Shown here piece by piece: positions 1 through 11,312 of a DNA stretch of 64,000 nt. Source of the stretch: Hirundichthys speculiger (taxonomy: Eukaryota > Chordata > Actinopteri > Beloniformes > Exocoetidae); the NCBI GenBank assembly GCA_018398805.1, contig JAGFBZ010002337.1:1-64000 (forward strand). Direction: 5' to 3'. How positions within the stretch are numbered: the first letter of the stretch is position 1; every line of letters begins with the position of its first letter. The position numbers and the translations under genes are program-made. Under the pieces are notes generated by a model. It was not told the origin of the DNA and did no database searches. It saw nothing but the letters and a program-made list of their open reading frames with translations.

Positions 1-735
1 TACCCTCCACCATAGAGAGCCTGCTGGTGACCTTCTACCGCTCCACCATAGAGAGCCTGCTGGTGACCTTCTACCGCTCCACCATAGAGAGCCTGCTGGT
101 GGACCTGCTCTACCGCTCCACCATAGAGAGCCTGCTGGTGACCTTCTACCGACCACGCTCTGGTGACCTTACCGCTCCATAGAGAGCCTGCTGGTGACCT
201 TCTACCGCTCCACCACCATAGAGAGAGTCTGCTGGTGACCTTCTACCCTCCACCATAGAGAGAGCCTGCTGGTGACCTTCTACCCTCCACCATAGAGAGC
301 CTGCTGGTGACCTTCTACCGCTCCACCATAGAGAGCTGCCTTCTACCATAGAGAGCCTGGTTGACCTTCTACCGCTCCACCATAGAGAGCTGCTGGTGAC
401 CTTCTACCTAGCTCCTCCACCATAGAGAGCCTGCTGGTGACCTTCTACCTACCATACCTGCTTGACCACCCCGAGAGCCTGGCTGGTGACCTTCTACGAG
501 AGCCTGCTGTGACCTTCTACCACCTGCTCCACCAGAGAGCTGCTGGTGACACCACCATAGAGAGCCTGCTGGTGACCTTCTACCCTCCACCATAGAGAGC
601 CTGCTGGTGACCTTCTACCTACCGAGAGCCTGCTGGTGGACCTTCTACCCTCCACCATAGAGAGCCTGCTGGTGACCTTCTACCCTCCACCATAGAGAGA
701 GCCTGCTGGTGACCTTCTACCGAGAGCTCCACCAC
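1..735 (+). repeat. 36-bp minisatellite derived from LINE reverse transcriptase coding sequence
   Basis: About 20 imperfect head-to-tail copies of a 36-bp unit (core CCATAGAGAGCCTGCTGGTG), with many copies shortened by small indels. In the + frame a full unit is 12 codons reading STIESLLVTFYR. That peptide runs directly into the LINE reverse-transcriptase tail that starts near 709, so the array appears to be a tandem expansion of part of the LINE coding sequence. The left end is cut by the window edge. Confidence 0.9.
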
Positions 736-1505
736 CTAGAGAGCCTGCTGACCTACGCGGTGTCAGTGTGGCACTCAAGCTGCACGGTGGCGGACAGGAA
801 GAGACTGCAGAGGGTGACCAACACCGCACCAAAAAAAATCATCGGTAGCCCCCTGTCTTCATTGATGGACATCCACAGCTCCAGATGCCTGAACAGAGCA
901 AAAAACATCTTAAAAGACAACACTACCCCCGGCTTCCATCTGTTCAACCTGCTGCCCTCTGGCAGGCGGTACCGGTCCATACCAGCCAGAACAAATAGAC
1001 TTAGAGACAGCTTCTTCCCTAAAGCTGTCACAATACTCAACTCCAGCCTGCACTGACAAACTGATAAACTTCACACTGGATGTCACCTGCACCTTTTTAT
1101 CATAGGCCACTTGCACTGCAATCTGTATTGTAAATAACCACTATTTATTATTGAAAGTCACATGTCACTTTACCACCATTGCCTTAAATTCACACTGTAA
1201 CTGAAATCTGTATTTTTACCTGTTAATAACAAATATTTATTACTGAATGCTGCTATTTTCACATGTCACTTTATCCATACCACCAGAGCATCATTACTAC
1301 AAATCTGTATTATGTATAATATTCACAATCTCACTTATCACAAGGTCTCTGCCTACTGGTTTATTTTCTTTATTGTGTACATACTTGTATATATAATTTC
1401 TTTGTACATATTTCATTCTGTGTGCACTCTATGGGGCAGCTCTGAATCTCATTACACTCTGTGTAATGACAATAAAGGTGTTCTATTCTATTCTATTCTA
1501 TTCTA
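709..1505 (+). mobile_element. 3' end of a non-LTR retrotransposon (LINE): RT C-terminus, 3' UTR and tail
   Basis: An open frame at 709-1056 encodes about 115 residues resembling the region after the reverse-transcriptase domain of fish LINEs. Recognisable parts are ADRKRLQRV, an II-G segment, and LLPSGRRYRSI followed by a basic stretch ending in FFPKA. The stop at 1054-1056 is followed by an AT-rich 3' UTR. The element ends with a polyadenylation-like AATAAA near 1470 and a short tail of TTCTA repeats at about 1482-1505. All upstream ORF1/ORF2 sequence is missing or replaced by the minisatellite, so this copy is dead. The exact clade (L2, Rex or I-like) cannot be fixed from this fragment. 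Confidence 0.8.
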
Positions 1506-1659
1506 TCCTTCCCTCAGTCTGCAGCTATGAGAACCATGCATGACACTACCACCACCGTGTCTCAACATGATGAGACTTGAACATAACATCCATTGTTTTT
1601 ATTTTTTGTTTATTATTATTAAACTCTCAAGTCTTCCTTGTTGTTCTTTCAGGATGCTA

Positions 1660-2291
1660 CAATAAATACAAGGCCAATATCGCCGATATCGATACCAATA
1701 CCGATACTGATACTTTTTCATATTAAGCTTAATCTATCATGAACTTTTGTGATTTTTGTCTTTGGATTATTTTGTAGAATTTCTTCAAACTTTATGTCTT
1801 CAACATTTTTGTGTAAATATTCATTGGAGTTGAATTTCTGTTCATGTTTTTTTCTAGTCCACCTTTAATATTATATCTTTTAATACTTGTGTATTTTTTT
1901 TTTTTTTGCACTGTGTGCACTTTCCTGTAGCTTTAACTCTATAAATGTCCCTGTTGTGTGATAAATAAAGGATTATCTAATGTTATTTTATCTTAAATAA
2001 CACCTTTCAATGGGATACATGACATGTACTGGGTTATTTCAACGTCTTAATTATGTTTTTTTGAGTTGGCTCCAGTAACGTATGACTTAAGTAACATGTA
2101 CTTTGAAAGTTGATAGAAACTAATGCTGAAGACGACCAGTCTCATCTACCTGAATGCTCTCTGTTGGAAATTAAAAAGAAAGAAGAAAAAAAAAGCTTGA
2201 GTATTGATCTTTTTACATGAGTATTGTTCGATATCAATACCGGCGTTGGTATCGATATTATCGATATTTGGATCGATCCGCCCACCTCTAG
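1660..2291. mobile_element. Probable truncated non-autonomous hAT-like element
   Basis: Both ends carry inverted sub-terminal blocks of the type GATATCGATACCAATACCG (about 1680-1710, and inverted at about 2228-2262). The right end closes with GATCGATCCGCCCACCTCTA, an end I associate with fish hAT elements. The left end lacks a matching terminus and I see no target duplication, so the copy is probably 5' truncated. The interior is AT-rich with no coding potential. Confidence 0.4.
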
Positions 2292-2800
2292 TGTCTGTCT
2301 CAGTGTGTACGCAACGTAAAAGAGAGGTTAAATCACAACTATTGAAAATCTTTCAATTCTGGGAATCCTCTTATTCAAAATATAGACTTTTAGATTGTTC
2401 CAATGCTTGTTCTTAATTTGAAGAGGCCCATCTGAAATAAAAACACAACAAATCTCTTTCAACTTTTAAGAATACACCTATAACACATCAACTTTCACAG
2501 TCAAATCCACTTAATATACTTCATTTTACACACAAGACAGTGATATTGATATGATTAATCAATATGATTGAGTAATCTGATTAATTATCCACAGTGATTC
2601 ACATGATTTTCACTTCACTAGATTTAAGGCTTCATTGTTGGAGTCTCATAATGTTGAATGTTGAATGAATTCAACAAACTGCTGTCAAAACTGTTTACTA
2701 TTAATGAAACAATCTGAATGAAGACATGTTTGTCAGTCTGAAGGTGCTGTGTTTAAAATAGTTCTAAAAGAGAATGTTTAAAGGGTAGAACACATTAGGG
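2292..2800. other. Intergenic DNA, nothing recognised
   Basis: AT-rich sequence upstream of the kinase-like gene. No coding, RNA or transposon signal was seen. Confidence 0.5.
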
Positions 2801-2802
2801 TT

Positions 2803-2885
2803 CCTCCTGTGACATCATAAGGTCCTTATGATGACATCAGGGTTCCTCCTGTGACATCATAAGGTCCTTATGATGTCACAGGAGG
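2803..2885. repeat. Perfect palindrome with a degenerate second copy
   Basis: Positions 2845-2864 (CCTCCTGTGACATCATAAGG) are exactly inverted at 2866-2885 around a single T. A shortened copy of the same motif lies immediately upstream at about 2803-2840. The arms contain TGACATCA, a CRE/AP-1-like motif. The structure ends 187 bp before the first ATG of the kinase-like gene, so it could be regulatory or simply a hairpin relic. Confidence 0.75.
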
Positions 2886-3071
2886 CTGAAGGTTCCAGAA
2901 GCAAATGTATGTTGGATTCTCGTCATTTCACGCTCAAAACCAGGAAAGACAAACACACTTTTGAGACCCGTGTGACCAGAAGAGACAAACTAACGTTCTG
3001 AATTCAAGCGAATTCAAGCCTGAAGGTTCCTTCTGAAGCTCGGAAACACTGACCTGAGATCAGACTGAAAG

Positions 3072-4817
3072 ATGTACTCAGCGCTGAGCAAAGATGACTC
3101 TGATGAGTCAGGTAAGATGGACTCACCTTTGCTGTATATATCTGCTGTGAAAACACACTACAGATGTGAAACTGTTCAGTGTCACATTCAGGTGTTTTCT
3201 GTAAAAGATCAGGACTAAAAAACACTGAAGGATCAACTTCAGCAGTGTTTCCTTCTTGACACCAGTGATTTTAATGACTACTTTTAATGTTTAATGGTAC
3301 CAGATTCAGTGAAAAGATCATGAGCTAGCGTTGTGACACACATCTGTTGACATGGTTCATGTTTCAGCTGCGTGTCTGTGTCTGGTTACTGACTGACAGT
3401 CGTCACTGACGTGTCTGTCCACCTTCACCGTGTCTCTGCAGTCACTCCGACCACACCTGAGATTCAGGAAGTTCAACTTCTGCTCGGTGACTCCTCTCGT
3501 TACTCTCTTCTGGAGATTATTGCTGAGGGCTGTTTTTGGAAAAGTGGCCAAGTGTCAGAATCTGGAGACCAAAGAAATGGTGGCTGTAAAGATCCTGAAG
3601 GAGGATCTGGACCAGGACACCCTGGAAACTGAGAATGAGGTCGATCTTTGGACTCCTGCTTTTACATGCTTCCATTTTTCTCTCCTCTGAGCAGATTAAC
3701 CTGCCGATACTTGTTCTATCATCCAGCTCTCGTCCTCCTCTCGTCCTCAGGTTTCCATATTGAACGCCATCAGTGTCCTGAATCCAGACCGCTGTAACCT
3801 GGTTCAGTTCTATGAGCGGTTTGAGTACCTGGGGTGCACCTGTCTGTCGTTTGAAATGCTGGACAGGAACCTGTATGACCTGGTTGAACAGCAACGATAT
3901 CAGCCCCTGATTCCAGACGCGATCCGCCCAGTTGCAGAGCAGGTTTGTGTCTTTGTAGGAAGAGCAGGGCGTCAGCTGATGTGACTGTAAATGTTCTGTC
4001 TGCAGATGAGGTGCATGGTTGAGATTCTGGGTCGACCAGAGGACCACATGCTCCGTGATGGACGATTCACTCAGTATTTCTTCATGGAGGAGGAGGCCGC
4101 TGACGGCACAAGATGGCGGCTGATGGTAGAATGACTTGTTCTTATTAATCAGAGGAGGTCAAATCATTTTATTTCACCACCTTCCTTCACTTCTCATGGA
4201 TTTTGTTCTTATAGACGCCACATGAATTTTCAACTGCCAACAACATGAAAGCAGGAGAGCGGGTCGCCTTCTTTGAGTTACCTGGTTCTCTGGACGACCC
4301 GACTGATGTAGGTACCAGTCAGCAACTGGCGCTGGTTTGGTTTCTGCTCCTCTAAAGGCCGATCAGCTGACCTGACTGTTTCCAAACTCAGATTTATCCA
4401 AAAGATGACACAGCTGAGTATGAGGACAGGAGGGCTTTTGTGGATCTCCTGAAGCAGCTCCTGCATGTCGATGGAGATCTGAGAATCTCTCCCCGTGAAG
4501 CTCTGCAGCGCCCGTTCACCACAACGTCCCACCGGACCGAGCAGCTGGACTGCAGACACCAGTAAGTGACCGTGTCTGGTGTTAGTGGAGGCTGGATGGA
4601 CACATCCGTTATTAACTGACTGATGCATTAACTGAGTGTTGTACTGTTAACCTCCCACATGCTGATGAGCGTCTCTCCAGTGGAGGACACCTCTGAACCT
4701 GAACCTGATCCAGAACCAGTCACATCTGAAGGTCCAGATGATGGTGACGACCCTCCAGACAGCCGGTCTTTCAGTGGAAGCACAGCGGCGCTCAACCCCT
4801 GTGATAAAAGACCCTGA
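3072..4817 (+). pseudogene. HIPK-like protein kinase lacking its catalytic-core exons
   Basis: Exons read in phase: 3072-3111 (ATG start, MYSALSKDDSDES), 3442-3639, 3751-3942, 4006-4125, 4215-4307 and 4392 onward; an acidic EPEPDPEP tail may be at 4681-4817. The protein matches the homeodomain-interacting protein kinase family of Ser/Thr kinases. Visible parts are a glycine-rich loop (EGCFGKV, interrupted), the VAVKIL lysine, the YERFEYLG and FEMLDRNLYDL stretches, and C-lobe motifs MRCMVEILGRPEDH and YPKDDTAEYEDRRAF. The catalytic loop, DFG and APE regions are absent: exon 3942 jumps over a 63-bp intron to the C-lobe exon at 4006 with frame (phase 0) preserved. Exon 3442-3639 also has one extra T in a T5 run near 3535. 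The junction to the tail exon is not in frame, and TAA after CRHQ may be the real stop. Pseudogene or pseudokinase; the family assignment is confident. Confidence 0.8.
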
Positions 4818-5328
4818 CGGGTCCGCTGGTGAGGTTAAAAAGCAGCTGATCTCACGGACTCGGTCTCCTCTGGACGCTCTGAAAAACTGCTGAAGAGGAT
4901 TCAGAGATTCTTCAGGAGATTCAAGGCTGCTGTCTGTTGCTGCGTTCATCCTGCTGCGGACGACTGAATTTAACTTGAACTGACTTTCCCCTGATCTGTG
5001 GCAACAACTCACGGCCACGTTGTCACTTTGACAAGTTGTACATATTTATTTGAGTAAATGTAAATATACAGCATAACAATGTCTCAGTATGCTTAAAAAA
5101 AAAAAAAAAAAAAGCTACAACCCCTATGGTTGAAGGATCTGTGGGGGGGGGGGGGGGGGGCGGGGGGGGGGGCGGCTGTGGGTTTGGTGTTCCTTGGGAC
5201 GCCAAGTGAAGTCACTTTCACAACACTATTACAACTGCCAGAGAGGACTGGTGAAGGGCAAGTTCACTTTTCACATTAGCACAAAAAAAAAAAAAAAATT
5301 CTGCTACAACATTGAATTGCATGCATAT
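4818..5328. other. 3' flank with poly(A) and poly(G) tracts
   Basis: Downstream flank of the kinase-like gene. It contains an A run at about 5094-5113 and an interrupted G run at about 5143-5172. No coding signal was seen. Confidence 0.5.
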
Positions 5329-5978
5329 TAGTGCTGGGCAATATGACGATATATATCGTGGGGACAATATAAAAATGTATATCGTGCCATTTCTCTTCTA
5401 TCGTTTTCTATCGTTTCTAACCTAATTTTATCAATTATTACAGCAAATATGTAATTAAATAACCTGCAATGATAAATTTGATAGAAACATATCTACTTCT
5501 ACAAAGTAGCCTTTTATGTTTGCACTTTTATTCATGGTTAATGCCTTAAACAGAGTTCTCTTCAACCCTGATGTTTACTTTAGACATTTTATATTGGTTT
5601 GCAAACTTTGCACTACAAGGTTACAGATTTCAGAAAGTTGAAAAATAATTTGTGTTTATTTTTTATAGCTGAACTTCAGTGCAAAAATGGTGTTTTTCCT
5701 CTCAGAAACTGTTGTGCACTTTAATAAAAAAATGTGAAAGCTACTGTACCTCTGTACCTACCTGTTTTTGCTGCACTAAAATGTATGTTTGTGACAGACA
5801 GTTCAGCTAAATGTCCTTTCAAAATAAAGTTGAAAAGTAGGCAATGAAATTTTTGTCAAACTTTTCAGAGAATAACTGAAAACATACTTTATTATGGTAT
5901 ATCGTGATATATATCGTTATCGTGACATATAATAGTCCATATCGTGATATATGATTTTTTCCATATCGCCCAGCACTA
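5329..5978 (+). mobile_element. Non-autonomous hAT element (TAGTGCTGGGC family), copy 1
   Basis: Terminal inverted repeats begin TAGTGCTGGGCAATATGACG and end CATATCGCCCAGCACTA. It is flanked by near-identical 8-bp duplications, ATGCATAT (5321-5328) and ATGCATAC (5979-5986). An 8-bp duplication and this terminus are typical of hAT. The 650-bp interior has no transposase; it carries ATATATCG-rich sub-terminal repeats and AATAAA signals. It is the same family as the copies at 35536, 44549, 45847 and 49731. Confidence 0.85.
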
Positions 5979-6308
5979 ATGCATACATTATTTGATTATG
6001 TCAGATGATGGCACTGACCATGAATGTAAGTATGCCGGCTTGTTCACAAACGAGACGAGAGTTCTTTCACTGATGATTAGTGGTTGTATTCTTGAAACTT
6101 CGCATATTCCACAATTACATCGTAGAACTGATAAAACACAAAAACAATGTACAAACATTACTTACCTGCTTCATATCATACAAACATACAATTATGAAAC
6201 ATAGAACAACATACCACTTTGGCCTGCATGCGGACAAACCGGTTTATTATTTACGATTATTATCTTAATTGGCTTAATTAACTTCACGGCCGCTGTATTA
6301 AAGGTTTT

Positions 6309-6380
6309 CCGAAGTGACGTTAGGGACCGGAAGTGACGTTCGGGACCGGAAGTGACGCTCGGGACCGGAAGTGACGTCAC
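6309..6380. promoter_or_regulatory. Four 19-bp repeats each holding an ETS plus CRE-like site
   Basis: The unit GACCGGAAGTGACGTTCGG is repeated about four times, the first copy degenerate. Each unit joins an ETS core (CCGGAAGT) directly to a TGACG half-site, and the last copy completes a TGACGTCA palindrome. Such composites are common in CpG promoters, but no gene starts nearby, so this may be an orphan or repeat-borne promoter. Confidence 0.5.
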
Positions 6381-7558
6381 CGTCATCTTCAACCAAGCCC
6401 ATCAAGCTTACTCTTTCAACCTTGCTACAATATTAATTATTATTTCCTCATTCCTCTAATAGATTCTATTAAGATTAAAAAAAAAAATATATATAAATTA
6501 AAACACTTCGAACAAACGTGTAACTCTAAGGTTCTCTATGTGGCATGAACAGCGCCACAGCTACACCTAGTGGCGAAATGTGACAAAAAAATACTGCAAG
6601 TGCAGTTACAGTAAGTGCAGACAAAAAAAAAAAAAAAAGCTACTACTGATTATCAGGATTGTACCTTCACTTGGAAGTCAATACATTCTTAGTAAAACAT
6701 CATACCATTATCTTTTAAGAGAGAAATTAAAAGTGACTTCTTTTTTAAATCTCAAATTCATATCTATTATTACTCCTTAAATTCAATTGGCCAATAAGAA
6801 AAACCTTGAGGTGATGTGTCAGAGCACCGTTGTGTTGGTCACACCTTTTCCAGGAGTGAAATATATTTATAAATTCTTATGCAGTGCACAATATTTAGCT
6901 TCCTGCTTGTCTTTTTTCCCTTTCTTCTTTTTTGGAAGATGAAGATCGTGCACTGCACAGAACTGATCTGAACATTAGTGGAATAAAACTGAAATGTATT
7001 CAAACACACACACACACATAAACCAAGTCTAGGATGTGTGTTTTAATCACATCTGAACAGTTTGATTTAAATGTTAAACACTGCAGTCAACGGTTGTGTG
7101 AAGGAACAATGTGACTTTGTCAAAAACATGACGGATGACTCTCGATATTGATCTGGAAGTGATGTGGTTTTTAGTGTGAATATGTTTCAGCCCGCCTGCT
7201 GTCTGTCTCTCTCCTGTGTGTGAGTGTGATTGAGGTTGTACCTGGCTACCTGGCTCACCTGCTACCTCTTCTACAGTCACCTGCTGCAGCTCCTACTGTC
7301 ATTCAATGCCAGATTGTTCTGTCTTCATCTAAACTAGTAAGATGTGGTCAACCAGCTAGTTCATCACTAACTAGCCTTTTGTTTGATCAAGATTCTTCCT
7401 TCATCCTCGACGGTCCAGTCTATCTGGACCTCTATCAGGACCAGTAAACTCTCAACTGTGCAGGAAATAAACTCCAGCTGGAGCTTCATCTGTTGTGGCT
7501 CAAACTATCAGATCAAACAAACAAACAAAAAAAAGCACTGTTTTATGTAGTCTTTACT
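6381..7558. other. Intergenic DNA, nothing recognised
   Basis: AT-rich sequence with an A run near 6624, a short CA repeat near 7003 and spurious short frames only. No gene, RNA or transposon signal was identified. Confidence 0.5.
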
Positions 7559-7566
7559 ATCTAAAG

Positions 7567-8336
7567 TACATGTGTCAAACACAAGGCCCGTGGGCCAAAT
7601 GTGGACCGCCACGTCATTTTATGTGGCCCTTGAGAGCTTGTGCATATTGGCTTAAATTTTAAACCAATATTTTAGGACTTAAAATAAGCTTACACTGCTA
7701 TAAAGCGCATATCGACAATAAACTGCATCTCCCATAATGCATTTTGTTGTTTCCCACAACGATAATAACAATATATTACCATGAGCAAGACATTAAGACG
7801 ATTTTCAGAGCTGATGGACTTGAGAAAAACCTTTACAAACTAACCCCAACATGTCCAAGAAAAGAGAAATTGATGCACAAGGAGGACAATTTCATGAACG
7901 ACGGGAAAACGAATATAAGTTTGTATTTCAAGGTGAAAAAACAGTATGTCTTTTATGTTATGAGGCGGTGTCAGTCATGAAAGAGTATAATCTACGTTGG
8001 AATTTTGACATCAAACACGGAGCTAAGTATGCTAAATTTAGCCTACAAGAAAAACAAAGAATCGTTCTCACTTCTGAAACCAAGGTGATGGATACTCTCA
8101 CCTGTGGGAGAGCGGGGTTACAACCACAAACCCTGAGTTTAATATAACAATGATTTAATTATTTGAAACTTGTATACATTATAAATATAGAAACTGTTAT
8201 TTAACAATATAATAAGGTGTAGTTTAATTTTTTTTTATTTACATTGCTTTTTGTTACATTCATGCTGTCAATCTGGCCCTTGAGGGCCACCATGATGCTG
8301 ATGTGGCCCTCAGTGAAAATGAGTCTGGCCCCCCTG
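7567..8336 (+). mobile_element. Internally deleted hAT element with transposase N-terminus
   Basis: It is flanked by a perfect 8-bp duplication, ATCTAAAG (7559-7566 and 8337-8344). The left end contains GTGTCAAACACAAGGCCCGT and the right end CTGGCCCCCCTG, the ends of a common hAT group. A frame from 7851 begins MSKKREIDA and continues through a zinc-finger-like stretch (VCLLCYEAVSVMKEYNLRW, then H-AKYAKF). This resembles the N-terminus of hAT transposases related to GTF2IRD2/EPM2AIP1 domesticates. The catalytic region and the C-terminal dimerisation domain are deleted, so the copy is non-autonomous. Confidence 0.85.
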
Positions 8337-8344
8337 ATCTAAAG

Positions 8345-8983
8345 GATTTCTTAGTCTAGGTTTGACTAATCTGTTTCAACCTGCTCTAAGGTGGTCAAGC
8401 TGTCAGAAAAGCAGGGATGTTTACCCCCTTTTCTTTGCATTTTCACAAATAGAATTAAGGTTTTACTGCTAATAAACTGTTTCATATTCATATAGGATCT
8501 AAGAGATAATATAATTCAGGTTTGAATGGTTAAAATTTGTGGTTTCTGATTGGGACTTGATCTCAGGTGTTCTCAGCAGTGTAGAAGAAGGAACTAAACT
8601 CTGCTAAAGATAAACGACCGGCGTGTGAAACTGTGTAATGTAATGTAATGTCCAACTATGAGCCTCCGTTGTCTGCTGCACTGCAATCACAAGCTCGGCT
8701 GTGTCTAAAGCCTGGAGTGAAGCCTGCAGAGCTCAACGCAGCGTGACTGCGTAATAAATGGCCTGCAGGTGACCGAGGAGGTGGGTTGTAACCTGCCCAC
8801 CTTCTAACAGAAATGTAACACATTTGTCTTAAATGATGGGGATTTCCTGCACTTCAGCTTCAGATTTTTTTTTCTCTCAAAATGTCAGACGGTTGATTAA
8901 ATATCCGACATGCTGTCAGGGTTCAGGAGCACCTGCTCACTGAAACAGGATTTGCTTGCAATTCTTAAAAAAAAGGAAAAAAA

Positions 8984-9014
<31 letters not shown>

Positions 9015-10110
9015 GGTTTTTAAAGTTGCCTTGGTCTGCATATTGTTTTATTGTAGCTACAGAAAAAACTACAAAATTGTGAACTGACAAAATGTAAACC
9101 ACCTAAGGTTAAGGGAATGAATAGACTGAGTTTTAATCCTATTTGCTTTCTAAAATGTGCGTTAAAGCAAATCCTCCCCCGGCTGCTACAATGCATAGCG
9201 ATAAAAACACAGTATGACGAGTCTAAACTTATCTATGGAGACACCTGTGCAGGTATGTTGCTGACTCAGTCAGGTATGGTTCCTGATAAAGAGGTCTGTC
9301 CAGTTATAGAGACAATGCAGTCGTCTGCAGCAAAGTTTCATAGATTCTTCTCAGTTCAGTTCAATTCAACTTTAGTTGCATTTGTTAGAAATGTGATTTT
9401 AATAATTTGATTGCTTCAGAAGATGCAGCGTTACCTGCATTAGTCACCTCATCCTCAGCTGTGCCTTGCTGGTCCCTGCAGGTCCACTACAAGCAAATTA
9501 GTTTTATCGTTGGTCCCCTCTTGCCACAACTGAAAATATCTCTTTCTATCTTTTGCTCTTTTTTGTTATTTTTTCTAATGTGTACAGATAGACCTGCAGG
9601 CTGCTGATGCATCTTTGAATGCTGGTGTGTGGTGGTCCTCACATGGTGGTCCCTGTTAATGAGCAGCAGGTGTGCACTGCCACCTAGTGGTTCAAAAGCA
9701 TCCATCACACAAGTTCCACAATGTGTCTGTGAATCTGGAGCAGGTTTTTACTGAGGAGGTGATGTTTGTGCAAATCTACACTATGAATTTACGGAGATTT
9801 CATGAATGAGTTTCAGTGTGTGAGCTCATCAGCGCCGCCTCTGGACCGGGTCAACATTAGGCTTCATCGTTCACAGTGGACTGACATTTGTGAATGTAGC
9901 TCTGTCTTATAGCACCTGTAAACGGTTTTCCAACGTAACCCCTTGTCCGTGTGGTTATGGACTTTGTGATGAAGGCTCCTCCAGGACAAAAGAACAAACG
10001 TCTTCCAACCTTTAAATCAGGAACATTATTTTTAAACAACACATCTGCTGAGATCATCTGCCCATCTTTGCTCCTTAAATAAATCTTCTTCTTCTAATTA
10101 TTTTTTATTA

Positions 10111-10156
<46 letters not shown>

Positions 10157-11304
10157 TATTATTATTATTATTATTATGTTTTATTGTTATTATTTAATAT
10201 TTATTATTTATTATTATTTATCATTTATTATTATTTTTTAGTAGTAGTAGTAGTAGTAGTCTCATTACTATCCCTAAATGCCCATTTTCCAAATTTTTGG
10301 CATGTGTTGGAGGGCTGAAATGCAGAAAAAGATGTATTTTAATAAATTAAACGAGACACAGATCAGCAGTCAGGTTATCTCGACTTTACTAACCGTGACC
10401 TGGTGGCATCAACTAGCTGGACCTCAGTTGAATTAGCTCAGTCACTTTAAAGGGTTGAATACTAAGCAATTATTTGTTTTTACCTTTTTAATGATAGTGA
10501 ATAATTTATAGTAGTTTCTAAAAATCTGTTATAACTTTGATGTGAAATAAGTTTTTTTTTTTGCAAATTCTTGTCAAAAAAGCCTAATTATATCGACCAA
10601 GGTTTCATTTATAAAAGCAATAAAAGGTTGAAACAAGTGGGCGAATACTTTTTATCTGCGCTGTACTTGTAAATGTATCCAGTGTGTATTAGTTGAATAA
10701 AAGGCGCTGCATCAGTGTTTGTGTGAAGAACGTATTGATGAGGTCTAGAGCTGATCTTTAATGTGCAGACCTTTATACAGATGTGTGTGAATTGTATTTT
10801 CAGGTTTGAAACTCCAGGTGGCGCTGAACTTATCTGGTGTTGGGAGGCAGTTACCGCCACAACGTTTCTGTCAGTCAGTTGAAGGACATCCAGCCTGGTA
10901 AATGTTTCTTGTTTGTCCATGTAATAAACTTATTTTTAAATTGTTGTTGTTTTGTTTATTTTTTTCCCCAGTAAAACATAAAATTCAAATATGCATAAAA
11001 CTGCATTTTTGGTTGGGGACCCTTGCTGTATTTTCCGAAACAGTTAATAAATTCACATCCCATCAGACCAAATTCCTTCTACGACTCACTTTTGTTTTCA
11101 GCTGCTGTCTGGTAAGAATGAGACATTTAAAGGTGTTTGTTTGGGGCTACAGAAGCCTTAAGACTGGACTTAAAGGTAGGGTAAGGGATTTCTGGATGCG
11201 GTCACATCTGTTGATCAACAAAACACAGAGAGATTAGTATGTAATAGAAGCTGTTTAAACTGTGCGGCTACATGAGGTCCTGTTATCATTTCTGTGTTTA
11301 CTTG
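8345..11304. other. Gene-free stretch with simple repeats
   Basis: It contains an interrupted poly(A) run at about 8967-9014 and an ATT/TAG microsatellite at about 10096-10261. The remaining frames are short and resemble nothing known. No splice-bounded coding exon was found on either strand. Confidence 0.55.
10096..10261. repeat. ATT microsatellite followed by TAG microsatellite
   Basis: Imperfect (ATT)n over about 140 bp changes into (TAG)n at about 10240-10260. Confidence 0.9.
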
Positions 11305-11312
11305 CTGAGCGG

